From: Theristus sp. LFF4_11
Lineage: Eukaryota > Nematoda > Chromadorea > Monhysterida > Xyalidae
Length of the DNA: 64,000 bases
NCBI GenBank assembly: GCA_030248135.1
Contig: JASANC010002162.1
Location: 31,231 to 95,230 of the forward strand
Reading direction: 5' to 3'
In this document: piece after piece, positions 50,007 to 61,200 of the stretch
Layout of the letters: each line of letters opens with the position of its first letter
Position numbering within the stretch: position 1 is the stretch's first letter
Translations under genes and position numbers: made by a program
Notes under the pieces: generated by a model
The model's database searches: none
Seen by the model: only the letters and a program-made list of their open reading frames with translations
Told to the model about the DNA's origin: nothing

Positions 50007-50928
50007 CAGAGTGGGCCAAAAAAAGGTTCCATTTTCAAACTGCTGTCACTGGCTGGTATTTCAATATTATGAGCTGAAATTTTCAGCATTGATAAAACAT
50101 GTGATGCCATTTTTCTGACAAAATTTTTATCTAGTTTGGTCAAGTAGATTCAGTTTTACAGCACAATGTTTAAAAATTCCCAAATTTTCAAAAAAACGGA
50201 TTTTTAACCAAGAATTTAACAGCTCATAGACATCCAAATAATCATCATCAAGGTTTGTCGTCCGGCAGCGGCTGGATGGAATTTTACGCGAAACTGGCGA
50301 GTCACTGCAGAAAAACTTTCAGATTGCTCCCACCAATCTCCCACCAACCCACCAAGAGCACACCAGACCCGTTGTTCTGCTGTCCACTTAACCATGACGA
50401 AACTGCAGAAAACTGAAACTGAAACACTGTTTTTATTCAAACCGCAGAAAAACTTTTCAAAAGAAACAAATTAACAGACAGAGCAACACAGAAAACAAAA
50501 AATCAACTGAACAATTCTTTCTGTCGCAGTCGCATGGCTGCTGACTCGAGTCCGTTGTGAAACATCAGAATTTCGCTCGAGGTGCTCAAATGCAATTCAA
50601 GTGTGAGACCTTTCCACTCTGAGCGCATGATTTGAACTATCACGGGTATCCAAAAAGACCAATTTGTCACCTTCGCAACAGTTTCAAAATTGAATCACGC
50701 ATCTTGATACTAATTTTTTATTGCACTCATTTCAGTCAATTTGTTGATTTTTCGAGCTTTTTAGAAAATCTGCCACAGTGAGCGCTAGGAATTATATATC
50801 GAAAAAAAAAATTTGTCAGTAAAATGGCAACGCATGTTTTATCAGTGCTGAAAATTTCAGCTCATAATATCAAAACACCAGCCAGTGACAGCAGTTTGAA
50901 AATGGAACCTTTTTTTTGGCCCACCCTG
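50007..50928. mobile_element. TA-flanked Tc1/mariner-like MITE with long inverted ends
   Basis: CAGAGTGGGCCAAAAAAAGG and the complement CAGGGTGGGCCAAAAAAAA begin inverted repeats of about 115 bp. TA flanks both ends (50005-50006, 50929-50930). The 922-bp element has no transposase. Confidence 0.88.
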
Positions 50929-50950
50929 TATGTATACAAATCGACGGGGA

Positions 50951-52188
50951 TAGTGTTAGAGAAAAAATCCAAATTTTTTTAATTAAAAATTTTTTTTTAA
51001 TTTTTTTACAAGTTAGGTTTGTTCGAAGCGTCTCGTCGAGCTGAGTTCAGCTTGACTATTTTCAGAACGATCCGGAAAACTATAAAAGCGAAAATCGTGT
51101 GTTATTGAAATTATGTCCATTTCATAGAGGGAAAGTTGCATTTTCAACAGTAAAACAGGACAATTTTCGACGTGCACTTGAATATTGAACCGTTCTTAGT
51201 TGTTCCTCTTTAGTTCGCGCGATTGTCGCGATCACGTTGCGGGCAACTGACAGACGCAAGTTTAACACGTTAGTTTAGCTTAGCACGCAAGTTTTAACAT
51301 GTGGCCATGTTATCGGGTATCTGAAAAACGGTCGTGTGATGTGGTATTAACCAACATCTCCGCTCATAGTTGTTCTAGGGGGGGCGGGGGGGGGGCGCCC
51401 CTCCCCCAAAAAAATTTTCGAATCCATCTAAATGAGTCAATTTTTGACCAAAATTGACCATTTTTGCTCGTAATTCTTGAAAATTTCGCTAATTTTATGT
51501 AAAATACGCGTTTATACTTGATTTTTAGTGTATTTTTAGCATTATTTTGCTGTTTTTATAGCTTTTTAGCGTCTTAGCTATCTATCTATCAAATTTCAAA
51601 ATTTTGACCGCCCCCCCCCCAAAGTCACATGCCCCCCCCCCGCGGCCCCCCCCAAAATTTTCCAGCTATCTATCTATCTAGAAAATTTGCTCCAGCTATC
51701 TATATCGGCCCCCCCAACCCCTCGGCTCTGGAACAACTATGTCTCCGCTCCAATTGTTTAACAATATATCGCACAACTCCATTGTAGACCTATAACATAC
51801 ATACGCCAATCAACAAGATATCATGTTCATCTCATGGCCTACCGACTGAAAAACATGTTCTAAGTTGCAAGAAAACGATTTCTGAAACGATATTTCAATT
51901 CAGCTGAGTCATTTCAACGCTAAAAATTGACTCTAGAAGTCATCCAAATCGAAAAACATGGAGTTCGTCGCTCAAAATGACCAAATAATGACATTTACCT
52001 AAGCACACAAAGAAGTTGGGAAGAAAATTTGGTTTGAACTTTCAAAAAATTATGCCATAAATCGAATTTTCAGAGCAAAGTAGAAGAAAAATTTTTCAAA
52101 TTTTTGTTTTTAAATTTGAAAAAAAATCCAAATTTAAAAAAAAACGAAAAAAAATAAAAAAAATTTTTTTTCAAAGCCCCTAACCTTA
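50951..52188 (+). mobile_element. hAT-like MITE family C, second copy, interrupted
   Basis: It is the same body as 47943-48982, from a degraded TAGTGTTAGAG start to AGCCCCTAACCTTA. The flanks do not match (GACGGGGA, GGTGGACC), so one side has been rearranged. A family E element is inserted at 51365. Confidence 0.82.
51365..51741. mobile_element. hAT-like MITE family E, nested copy with known empty site
   Basis: CATAGTTGTTCTAG and CATAGTTGTTCCAGAGCC are the inverted termini. The perfect duplication TCTCCGCT occupies 51357-51364 and 51742-51749, while the unoccupied sister site at 48535 has it once. The interior is rich in C runs and CTAT repeats. Confidence 0.95.
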
Positions 52189-52196
52189 GGTGGACC

Positions 52197-52345
52197 CCCC
52201 ACAGAAAATTTTGAAAAAATGCACCCCCCCATGGGACCCCCATGGGGGGGTCCCACGTTACCATAGGTTGGACCCCCCCCTCACTTTTTGGTCGGCACCA
52301 CCCCCCCCCCCACGGCACCATACCCCCCCCCCCTTCGAAAATTTT
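52197..52345. repeat. C- and G-run patch, fragment of host family H type
   Basis: Runs of 7 to 10 C or G alternate with short AT blocks (for example CATGGGACCCCCATGGGG). It resembles the interior of the H elements. No clear termini are visible. Confidence 0.5.
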
Positions 52346-52369
52346 TTAGGGCAACCGTACTGAACCTAA

Positions 52370-52455
52370 CAGTTAGGTCCTACTAACTTGTAAAAAAAAA
52401 TTTTTTTAATTTTTTTAATTTAAAAAAAATTCAGATTTTTCCCTCCTAACCCAGA
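52370..52455 (-). repeat. Terminal fragment of MITE family C
   Basis: Read on the minus strand it gives GGGTTAGGAGGGAAAAATC, an AT tract and ACAAGTTAG, as at the start of 47943-48982. Confidence 0.55.
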
Positions 52456-52755
52456 ACCCAAGACTGGGGCGGGGATTATGATCATCATAATACACTAGCA
52501 AATTGACCCGTGCCTACGGCACGGTTAGCTGATAACTACAATTATTATTTTTGAGTGGATTTTCGCTTTTTGACCTATGCCCACGATCCGGACTAAAAAT
52601 GCATTGCATTTTGATTTTGAGCTGCTTCAACCGACTGTTGTTGATTTATCATAGAAATGAACGTTCATTTTTTAAAGAACTCGTATCCGTCGATGCTTCT
52701 ACTTTTTGAAAATCATAGCATTTCAGTTTTTTGAAAACAGTGTTTTTGTCAAGTA

Positions 52756-53214
52756 CCGTATTACCCCCAATAAACCCCCATGGGGGATTAATACGTCAGC
52801 GACTTTTAGGGGTGGGGGTTTATTGGTGGGGGGGATTATTGGTGGGGGGGGGGTTATTATACAAAAATTTCTAGGGGTGGGGTTTTGTTGAAAAATGGCA
52901 AAAATACCTTGCATGACAGGCAAGAAAGTTGCAGAAACTTCTACTTTTCACAGAGATTTCCTTTTGTAACAGCCTTTTGTAATGAAATTACCATTAACTC
53001 ATCCATTTGGGGCCTTTGGTAGCACAATTTCACCAATGTCACTGCATTCAGCCACTGAATTCGCTGGGTATGTGTTTCAAACAGGTTTCCAATTAACCCC
53101 CATGGGGGATTATTTGTGGGGGGGGATTATTTGGAAACTGGTCGGGGGGGTGGGGGTTTATTGGTGGGGGGGGGGGATTAATGGTGGGGGGGGGGTTTAA
53201 TGGGGGTAATACGG
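52756..53214. mobile_element. TA-flanked G-run MITE
   Basis: Inverted ends CCGTATTACCCCCAATAAAC and CCGTATTACCCCCATTAAAC are flanked by TA (52754-52755, 53215-53216). The interior repeats GGGGGTTTATTGGTGGGGG-like blocks and is strongly G-quadruplex prone. Confidence 0.82.
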
Positions 53215-53429
53215 TATGTGATTTTGCTGATTTTATTGCTGTCGATTCAATCGTAACCTGTTTTAGTCACCGTATCACTTATTACTATGTGGTTTGGTTA
53301 ATGCTGTTTCAGCATCATTCAGAGCCACAGATACTATTTTTCAACTTGCCAATCATTTTGATGAGAACCGCTGTTTTTTTAATTCAGCGTAAATATTCTT
53401 TGATCTGCAAGCAACAGTAGCAACACAAT

Positions 53430-54093
53430 CATAACTGCATTGCCATTCAAAATATGAAAAACAATCTTTTTTAATCAGCAACAAACAACTGCCATTTAAA
53501 GTATCAAGATAAACTCTGATTTGTTACCTTCTTCAATATCGCTTAATTGTAGTTTCGTTCTTTTTTGTATTCCACTGTCATTCCCGTTTAAAGTATTAAA
53601 AATGTTCTTCGATCAGCGACAATTAACAGCCATTCCCTCAAAATATCAAAAATCAATCTGGTTTTGTTAGTTTTTCCATGTCGTCAAATGTCGTTCAACT
53701 ACCATTCCTGATCAAAAAAAATTAAAAAAACGTCGTTTGATCTGGAATAATCAACCGATACCGGTTTAAAATATTAAAAAAAAACTAAAAGCAATCTGTT
53801 TTAGTCAGCTGCATTTCGCTTTCATTTCTTTTCAGTATAACAAAAACAATCTTGTATTATGATCAGTCAGCAACAACTATCATGTTCAAAATCTTTTTGA
53901 AATCCTGTTCAAAATCAGCAGCAATCTTTCAATCTTTTTAGTCAGTTTCATTTCACTGTCATGACCGTTAAAAGTATAATAAAATAATCTTTGATCAGCA
54001 ATACTCAAATGCTATTCCCGTTCAAAATATTAAAAAATCATTCCCGTTTCAGGTATCAAAAAACAATCTTTTCTTAGTGAGTTGCATTTTACT
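53430..54093. repeat. Degenerate tandem repeat region
   Basis: Variants of CAATCTTTTTTAGTCAG, CAGCAACAACTGCCATT and CCCGTTCAAAATATTAAA recur every 50 to 110 bp. The pattern resumes at 55392-55480 and 57592-57640, so it was one locus before two hAT elements entered. Confidence 0.6.
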
Positions 54094-54101
54094 GTCATGA
54101 C

Positions 54102-55383
54102 TAGGGTTGCCACGAGACATGTCTCGTCTCGTCATTTGTCTCGCTCGGACCCATTTTTGCTGTATCGTGTATCGTCTCGTTTCGCCAAATTCTCAAAATA
54201 GGCGTATCGTGTATCGTCTCGTACAATGACTTTGCGTATCGTGTATCGTCTCGTCTCGTGACTTTGCGTATCGTGTATCGTCTCGTCTCGCCAAATTCCT
54301 GTCTCGCGGCAACGGCATGTCGTGTGAAAATGTTCATCTTTCTGTGTGTTACCTACCATTGAGCAAAAGGAAATGGTTGTCATTCTGGTCAGAAACATAG
54401 AAATTCCGAGACGACTAGATACGAAAAATTTTATTGTTTTTTGGATTTTCTCATGGCACTTGCATGTACTTCATCACGTGACGGTCTCAGGGATTTCTAG
54501 TAACAAACGTAAAGAAAGCAGTAGAGTATATCAGATTCCACAGCAGAGACATGATTCCAAATAAAAATGGCACATTGTGGATGTCAGTGGGTACTGCTAA
54601 ATGATTATGCATAAATATGGCAGATTTTTATTGTTTTGTGCTATTAAAAAAAACAATGAAAACAATAATAATTCGTGAAACATGATCAAATCAGAGCAAA
54701 CGAATCAAATCATGAAATCAGAGCAAACGTTCAGACAAACTAGAAACACACGTTCCTTTCTGAGGCACAAATTGGAAATAAATTCAGCTTATTCAGCAAA
54801 ACAGCACAAAAAGAAAAATTGCAAAACGCGCAAACACAAAAAACAAATACACAGTGAAATGTGAAAACGTAATCTGCCAAGGTTTTTTCATGTTTAGTTT
54901 GAAAAATACACAGTTGCTGACAGACACCGAAATTTGAATAAATAACACCACAAAAGCAACGCAGAAAATAAAAAGCAAAGAAAGGTAAAAGGTTATTTCA
55001 TTTCAAAACAACCGAAGCAGAACAGTAATAAATACCAAAAATTCTGTTACTAAAGCAGTCACAAGACACGCGTAAAAAATCATAAAATAACGGTTGGTCC
55101 AAACCGTTGTTCGTTCGCAATTTGACTCAACAGTCAATGTCGTTTTTCTAAAGAGTGTGAAGTAATTATGCAAGCACCCACCACTGACAGTATGCAGCGC
55201 CAATCACAGGTCGCAGCTCATTCATCGTGCAATCAAAAACTACTGGCTGGTTCACTGCTATTGTTTCTAACCGATCGGTATCGAGTATCGGTATCGATAC
55301 CGAGTCGTGTATCGGCTCGTACAATGACTTTGCGTATCGCGTATCGTCTCGTCTCGCCAAATTCCTGTCTCGCGGCAACCCTA
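54102..55383. mobile_element. hAT-like element family D with subterminal repeats
   Basis: TAGGGTTGCCACGAGACA and the complement TAGGGTTGCCGCGAGACA bound 1282 bp, with perfect duplication GTCATGAC (54094-54101, 55384-55391). Both ends carry repeated GTATCGTGTATCGTCTCG blocks, a typical layout for transposase binding. The middle is AT-rich, and no transposase is recognisable. Confidence 0.92.
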
Positions 55384-55912
55384 GTCATGACGGTTAAAAG
55401 TATGATAAAACAATTTTTGATCAGCATCACCCAACTGCTTCGTTTAAAATTCCCGTCCAAAAAATATTTAAAAAAACCTCTTCTGATCAGTACCGAAGAC
55501 GAGGGGGGGTGGGGGGGGGGGGGGGGTACACCCCCCCAGAGCACCCGAGACCTCCGCGTGGGGGGGGGGGGGGGGTGGGGGGGGTCACGCGACACCCACC
55601 CCCCAAAACCTGACACTGGACCATCCACACCCCCCCCCTCGAAATTTGCTAGACACCCTCCCCCCCCCCCCCCCCACCTAGATGGACCTAAGTAACAGTG
55701 ACACCCCCAAAAATTTTCTCGGACCACCCAAAAATCATGAATTTTTGCTCAAAAATCATGATTTTTTGTCTTTAAAGACCATAATATAAGCTAAATATAT
55801 GATAACTTGACATTCTTCATTGTAATTTCAAAGATTTTGCAGCAAAATTTAGTGTTTTTCCTTCAAAATTTAAGCGAAAAAATCTCATGGGTGGGGTGGG
55901 GGGGGGTGTGCA

Positions 55913-56638
55913 TAGGGTTGTTAAACAAAAATGAAATTTTTTTTTTTTAAAAAAAAAGTGATTAAAAAAAAACAAAAATGCCGATTTAAAAAAAAAAAAA
56001 TTCGAAAAATTTTCCTCTAATATGCTCTGAAAACCTCAATTTTGGCACAATTTTTCGAAAGTTCAACAAAAATTTTCTTTGATTATACCTCGTAAAACCT
56101 TTAGCAGTCGATTTTGGGCCGTTTTACCGACTGATTTTAGGCTTCGACAACATCTGCGATGAAGTTTTTGAGCGTCCCAAAGCTTAGCCTACCGATGCAG
56201 ATAAGGTGACGATTCGCCTCGCAGAGCGTCCGATTGTGCTCGCTGCTCCGTTTGCAAGCGCTACGTTGTCTGGTTGCTGCTTCGTGTCGTGTCGTCGCGA
56301 CACCATCAGAAGAATTGATCGAATTTCAAGGCGGTATGTTTGTCTTCACTTTAGCATTAGCTTAGCTGGGGACAATTAGTGACGTTTTGGAGGTCAAAAC
56401 ACAAGAAGAGGCATGGTGACGGTTTGGAAAAGGGGTAATTGAGGTCACCAAAACAAAATCTGCAAAGTTCCGCCATACGGGAGTCATTCGGGAGGCGCTT
56501 GCATATCATATGTGGTTATTCGGACTCCCTGATTGATTTAGCACAACTTTGATTTTTGAAATTTTTTTTTTTTTTTTTAAATTTTTTTTTTTTTTTTAAA
56601 AACAAAAATGACGATTTTTGTTTTTTTTAACAACCCTA
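55913..56638 (+). mobile_element. hAT-like MITE family A, nested in H2
   Basis: TAGGGTTGTTAAAC to TTTAACAACCCTA, 726 bp, duplication GGTGTGCA (55905-55912, 56639-56646). Confidence 0.92.
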
Positions 56639-56772
56639 GGTGTGCACCCCCCCAGAAAATTTTCTACAATAGTGCACCCCCCCCCATGGCCCACGCCTGG
56701 GGGAGTGTCACTGTACCATGACTGACACCCTGAAAAATTTTCGGCACCCCCCCCCACGTGACGACACCCCCC

Positions 56773-57542
56773 TAGAGATGTAAGGGTCAAAAAAAAAAAT
56801 TTTTTTTTAATTTTTTTTTTAAAAAAAAAAGTAAAAAAAAAATGAGCATTTTTTTTTTATTTTTTTTATTAAAAATTTTTGAAATTTTTTCTTTAATGTG
56901 CCCTGAAAATGCCGTTTTTGGCATAATTTTTCGAAAGTTCAACAAAAATTTTCTTTGACTTTACCTTGTCACTTAGTCTTCAACGCTGCAGGTGGTATTC
57001 TGGATTGATTTATCGACTGTTTTCAGCCTTGGTGAGTGATGATCGACTCGCGCATTGAAGTACTTGAGCGTCGCAAAGGCTAGTTCAACAAATTCCGATG
57101 TCGCTAAGGTGAGATAGAAGCAGAGAACTCACATTTACGCATCGTTTTTCAGGATCTCGAAAGGTGGAAATTGCACTGTCTGCCACTGCAAGCGTAACTT
57201 CGTTGGTTGCTCGTTGCTGTTTCGCCTCGTGTCGTCAGCGTGATCACACCGGTTTGTTGTGGAACTTGTTTCCATGTTATTTGAGGTGAATTGAGAGGCA
57301 AAACACGAGACGTGATGTCGTCGGTGGGAAAATGGGGTCGCCGAAACCAAGTCTGAAATTTTCACCCTCCTCCCATATGAGTGGGGGTCATATGGTAAGT
57401 CGGTGGCTCCTCAGATGGTGATATTCGGACTCCCTGAAAAATTCTGAACAACTTTCATTTTTAAAAAAAAAATTTTAAAAAAAAAATTTTTTTTTTTAAA
57501 AAAAGAAAAAAAATAGAAATTTTTTTTTTCTTGACATCTCTA
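56773..57542 (+). mobile_element. hAT-like MITE family B, copy 4, nested in H2
   Basis: TAGAGATGTAAGGGTC to TTGACATCTCTA, 770 bp, duplication CACCCCCC (56765-56772, 57543-57550). It carries the same 76-codon frame at 57135-57365 (minus). Confidence 0.92.
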
Positions 57543-57591
57543 CACCCCCCCCCCTCGAAAATTTGCTTTCGCCTTCGGTACTGCTTCTGAT

Positions 57592-58206
57592 CAGAATCAT
57601 TCAACTGTTACTCTCGTAAAAAAATTGATCGATTTTATGTGGACCGTTCCACTGATTCGCCGTCGATCATGGCCACATCTTTGTTGATGCTGCAATCTAT
57701 ATCTTGTAGTTCAGAAACAATCAATTACTTCTTGTTAGCTATTGTAATTCGATTGAAGTTCTATCTTTTCGTGTAAAGGAGGCGGCGTAATGTTGAATGA
57801 TGTGTGGAAAAGCCGCACAGCTGAAAAGATGTGTCGCACCCGAACGTAGTTCGAATACTATATAAAATAAAATTATTTAGTGAGGAAAGATTCTGATTAG
57901 CGTTTTCCCCAATTTTTTTGCACGAATCTGCCGACAGAATACGTCAAGTTTCGGTGATTTCAAATTGCCGCACAGCCATAAAAATTTTCTCTATCTTTGC
58001 GTGCAAACGCATATTGATTGGGGCTCGTTTAATAAGAAAGATAACAGATGGCAAACAGCAGCAACAGTCAATTGACACGCTAAGACAGACACACGGTCTT
58101 CCTGTTTTAGTATTATAGATCTTCATTCACCTTCACGCATAATGCAGCTTAACGCCTTTCGGCCTTTTTCTCATCATCAACTGATCAAATGAACTGCTGA
58201 ACCAAA
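57592..58206. promoter_or_regulatory. Spacer upstream of POLH
   Basis: This 0.6-kb stretch precedes the POLH start codon and should hold its promoter. A TATA-like TACTATATAAAATAA lies at about 57857, but it is roughly 350 bp from the ATG and I cannot show that it is used. Confidence 0.25.
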
Positions 58207-61200
58207 ATGTCGTTTACTGTGACGGATTCTGGTCAATGTGGTCGATTAGTGGTTTTGATCGACATGGATTGTTTCTACGTGCAAGTGGAACAACGCGAAC
58301 GACCGTGTCTTTGGGACAAGCCGGTCGCCGTCGTCCAATACAATGCGTGGAAAGGTGGCGGGTGAGTGATCAGTTTAACCAATCAATCAATCAATCAATT
58401 TGTTTAAAAAAATTTATTTGTCTGCATCACGGCCAATTCGCATCGACACAAAACTTCCATTATGCACACAAAACAAACGATATGTCACATTGGTTACGTT
58501 TTTGTTCAACTACACAAGCTAAACCAATAACCGACACGCAAGCCACACAACTAACATTCAATTGGTAAACTACATAATAAAGAAAGATGTTAGTTGGACG
58601 GACGGACGTTGGGGTTGGACGGACTCGACATAATTTCCACATAGACACGAGAACTTGGCGATTTCGAAATTGATTTCGTTCATCTCTGAAACAAGACTGA
58701 TTGCGGTGAGCTACGAGGCGCGCGCGCGCGGCGTCAAACGGGGCTCGATGCGTGGCGATGACGCGCGCGCCGTTTGTCCCGAAATCGAGTTGATCTCGGT
58801 GCCGACGCTACGCGGCAAAGCAAATCTCACAAAGTATCGCCAGGTTGGTGTTGGTGTGACTGTGAGGCGGATGCAAAGAAGCACACAACATAGGGATGGA
58901 GAAAACCGGTTTTACGTTTTTTTTCACGGTTTTAAAACTTTTTTTCAGAACTTTTTTCTCAAAAATGGTCTTCCAGCTTCAGAATATTGCTCTGGATTTT
59001 GCCAAACACGCAATTCAGCAAGAAAAGCTGGATAAAACATGTTCTGGTGGGTTTTGTGAACAATCATCAACGATGTTCTAGCCACCAACAGGCTCAATAA
59101 CAGCCAGCGCAAACATGTTCATTTCACCAGCAGTGTGCACATCGGAAAGTCAACATAAAAACAAAAAACGGAGATTCAGCGGCCAATTTTTTGTTGCACT
59201 CATTTTGGCGAGCATTTTGGTCTTCAAGATTACAGACAAAAAGCGAAAGAGCCAAACAACGGAGATGGTAACTTTGGATTTTTTTCGACGACTGAAATAA
59301 GAAAATTCAGATTTTCAATTGGTTAAAAAACGGGTGTTTTTAATGTTTTTTATGAAGAAAATGGTTTTTTCCGTGCTATCCATAGTAATCTCAGTGAACT
59401 CAGCTTCCGATGGCAGTGCGCACCATCACTCACCCCCCCCCCCCCATCTCCCTTGAACACTGGTGCGTTCTGTGGTGTCAAGAGCTTGACACGTTACATT
59501 TTTCGTTGATTTCGATTTTATCGCCGCAATTTTGTGGCCGTGTTGACTTGTGTCTGTGAGTATTCTTAAGAGGATTTCAGTTTTTTTGTCAATGCCCGTG
59601 TGGCAAGTTCGGCGTCCACTTGCGGTTGAGGGAAGGGGGGGGGGAAGGCAGAATTTTTTTTAACCTTTTCGACTGTACGGTTTTGCTATTGTCGTTAATA
59701 TCTGTGCAGCATTCGGAAATGTTATCGAGAGAGACCACATCCCATCCATCCATCCATCTATTTTATTTCGCGAAAACCAAGAAACTCCGTCCACACACAG
59801 GAAAGCAGGAAATGCCACACAGTCTGTTCTGTTATACATCCGTTCATTTTAATTCGCAACAGAAAAAAAACAGGCGAACTGTGATAATAATTTTTTTGCA
59901 GGCGAGCGCCGAGGTGTTTCGCGTGATGAACACGTTCAACGATCGCATCGTGGTCGAGCGCGCCAGCATCGACGAGGCCTTCCTGGACGTGACGCGTGCC
60001 GTCGACGAACAAATGCGAGTCGCTGAGAACGTTGGTGGTTGTTGGTTTTGGGTGCTTTGCTTTGACTTCCTCAGCGGAATTTTGCATCTCGGGGCTCGGC
60101 TAGATATGGCAGCGCGAAATATGTTTTTTCTTCAAAGTTTATACAAATTGAACATCGGAAGTTTTCATCGCCACTTTTCGGTGGCGTCAAGCAGCCGAAT
60201 TTTTGGTAAAGGGACTGTTCGTTTTTTGTTGTTGCATAAAAAACCCGAAACGCATTGAATGCGCTTTGTTGCTCTTAAATGAAGCTGATTTGGTAGAGCT
60301 AGACCATTTCGTACTTTACGTTTTCTGGTCGCCTCCAGCTACGTAACTTGGGTTACGGAAGATCCCGTTCCGTTTGCAAGAAAAAACTCGACTAATAAAA
60401 TAGTTCATCAAGTTTTGAAACCCTGAACCACCGGAGAACGTTTTGTTTTTGCAGTCGGTGCCACGTCCTGATGAGCTGCGGACGACGCACATTCTCAAAG
60501 ACGGCCACGACGACGACAATTACGACCGTCACACGTTGCTGGCTGATTGGCTGGCCACCGAATGCAGCGTCGATGTAGCTCAGGTGTGTGTCGTGTGTTT
60601 CTTTGGGAAAAGTGCGAACTCATTCGGATAGTCAGATTCAGAGTCACTTATTGAGCACAGACTCGGACGACCACAAACTGTTGTTGTGAAATCATTCTGG
60701 CATTCGAACCTCTGTGCCTGAATGCTGATTGGCTGGGCTGGTGCATCGCGCCAGTTCGTTCAACCAATCGAGTGAGGAGTGAGCGTAACACAAAAAGCGA
60801 TCAGTTGATTGTCCACGGCTCACATGTTCGCCTGGCATTCACATGTCACACGATTCAACTCAACGTGTAAAAATCTGCGCGTTTTTTCTGTTTCGCCCAG
60901 CTCCGCCTTGGCGAATGCACCTTGTCACCCTCGTGGCATGGTGGTAGTGCGTTAGCGTTGGACTACAGTCGGTGCGTTCGGAGGATCGAACCCCGCCGAG
61001 GGGTGTACAGGCACCAAATGACAGAGAAAACTCGATGGGCGCCCTACTCAATGGCGTTCTGTACGCTTCGCTGGGTTAGCCCTGGCTAAAAACATCGCCT
61101 AAAAATCACAACAACAAGCAAGAATTTTGTGTGGTCCAGCTGCGCCTCGCGTACGCAGCACGAATCGCCGAGCGTATACGCGCCGCGATCCTCAGCGAGA

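Larger units (their letters stand above)
55488..57583. mobile_element. hAT-like host element H2 with two nested insertions
   Basis: CAGTACCGAAGACGAGGGGG and the complement CAGTACCGAAGGCGAAAGC are the termini. The perfect duplication CTTCTGAT lies at 55480-55487 and 57584-57591. Without its two inserts it is about 584 bp of C and G runs. Confidence 0.9.

Noticed and set aside
55168..55727. Pro- and Gly-rich frames over G and C runs (also 45052-45547)
   Set aside because: They arise from homopolymer runs inside transposons.
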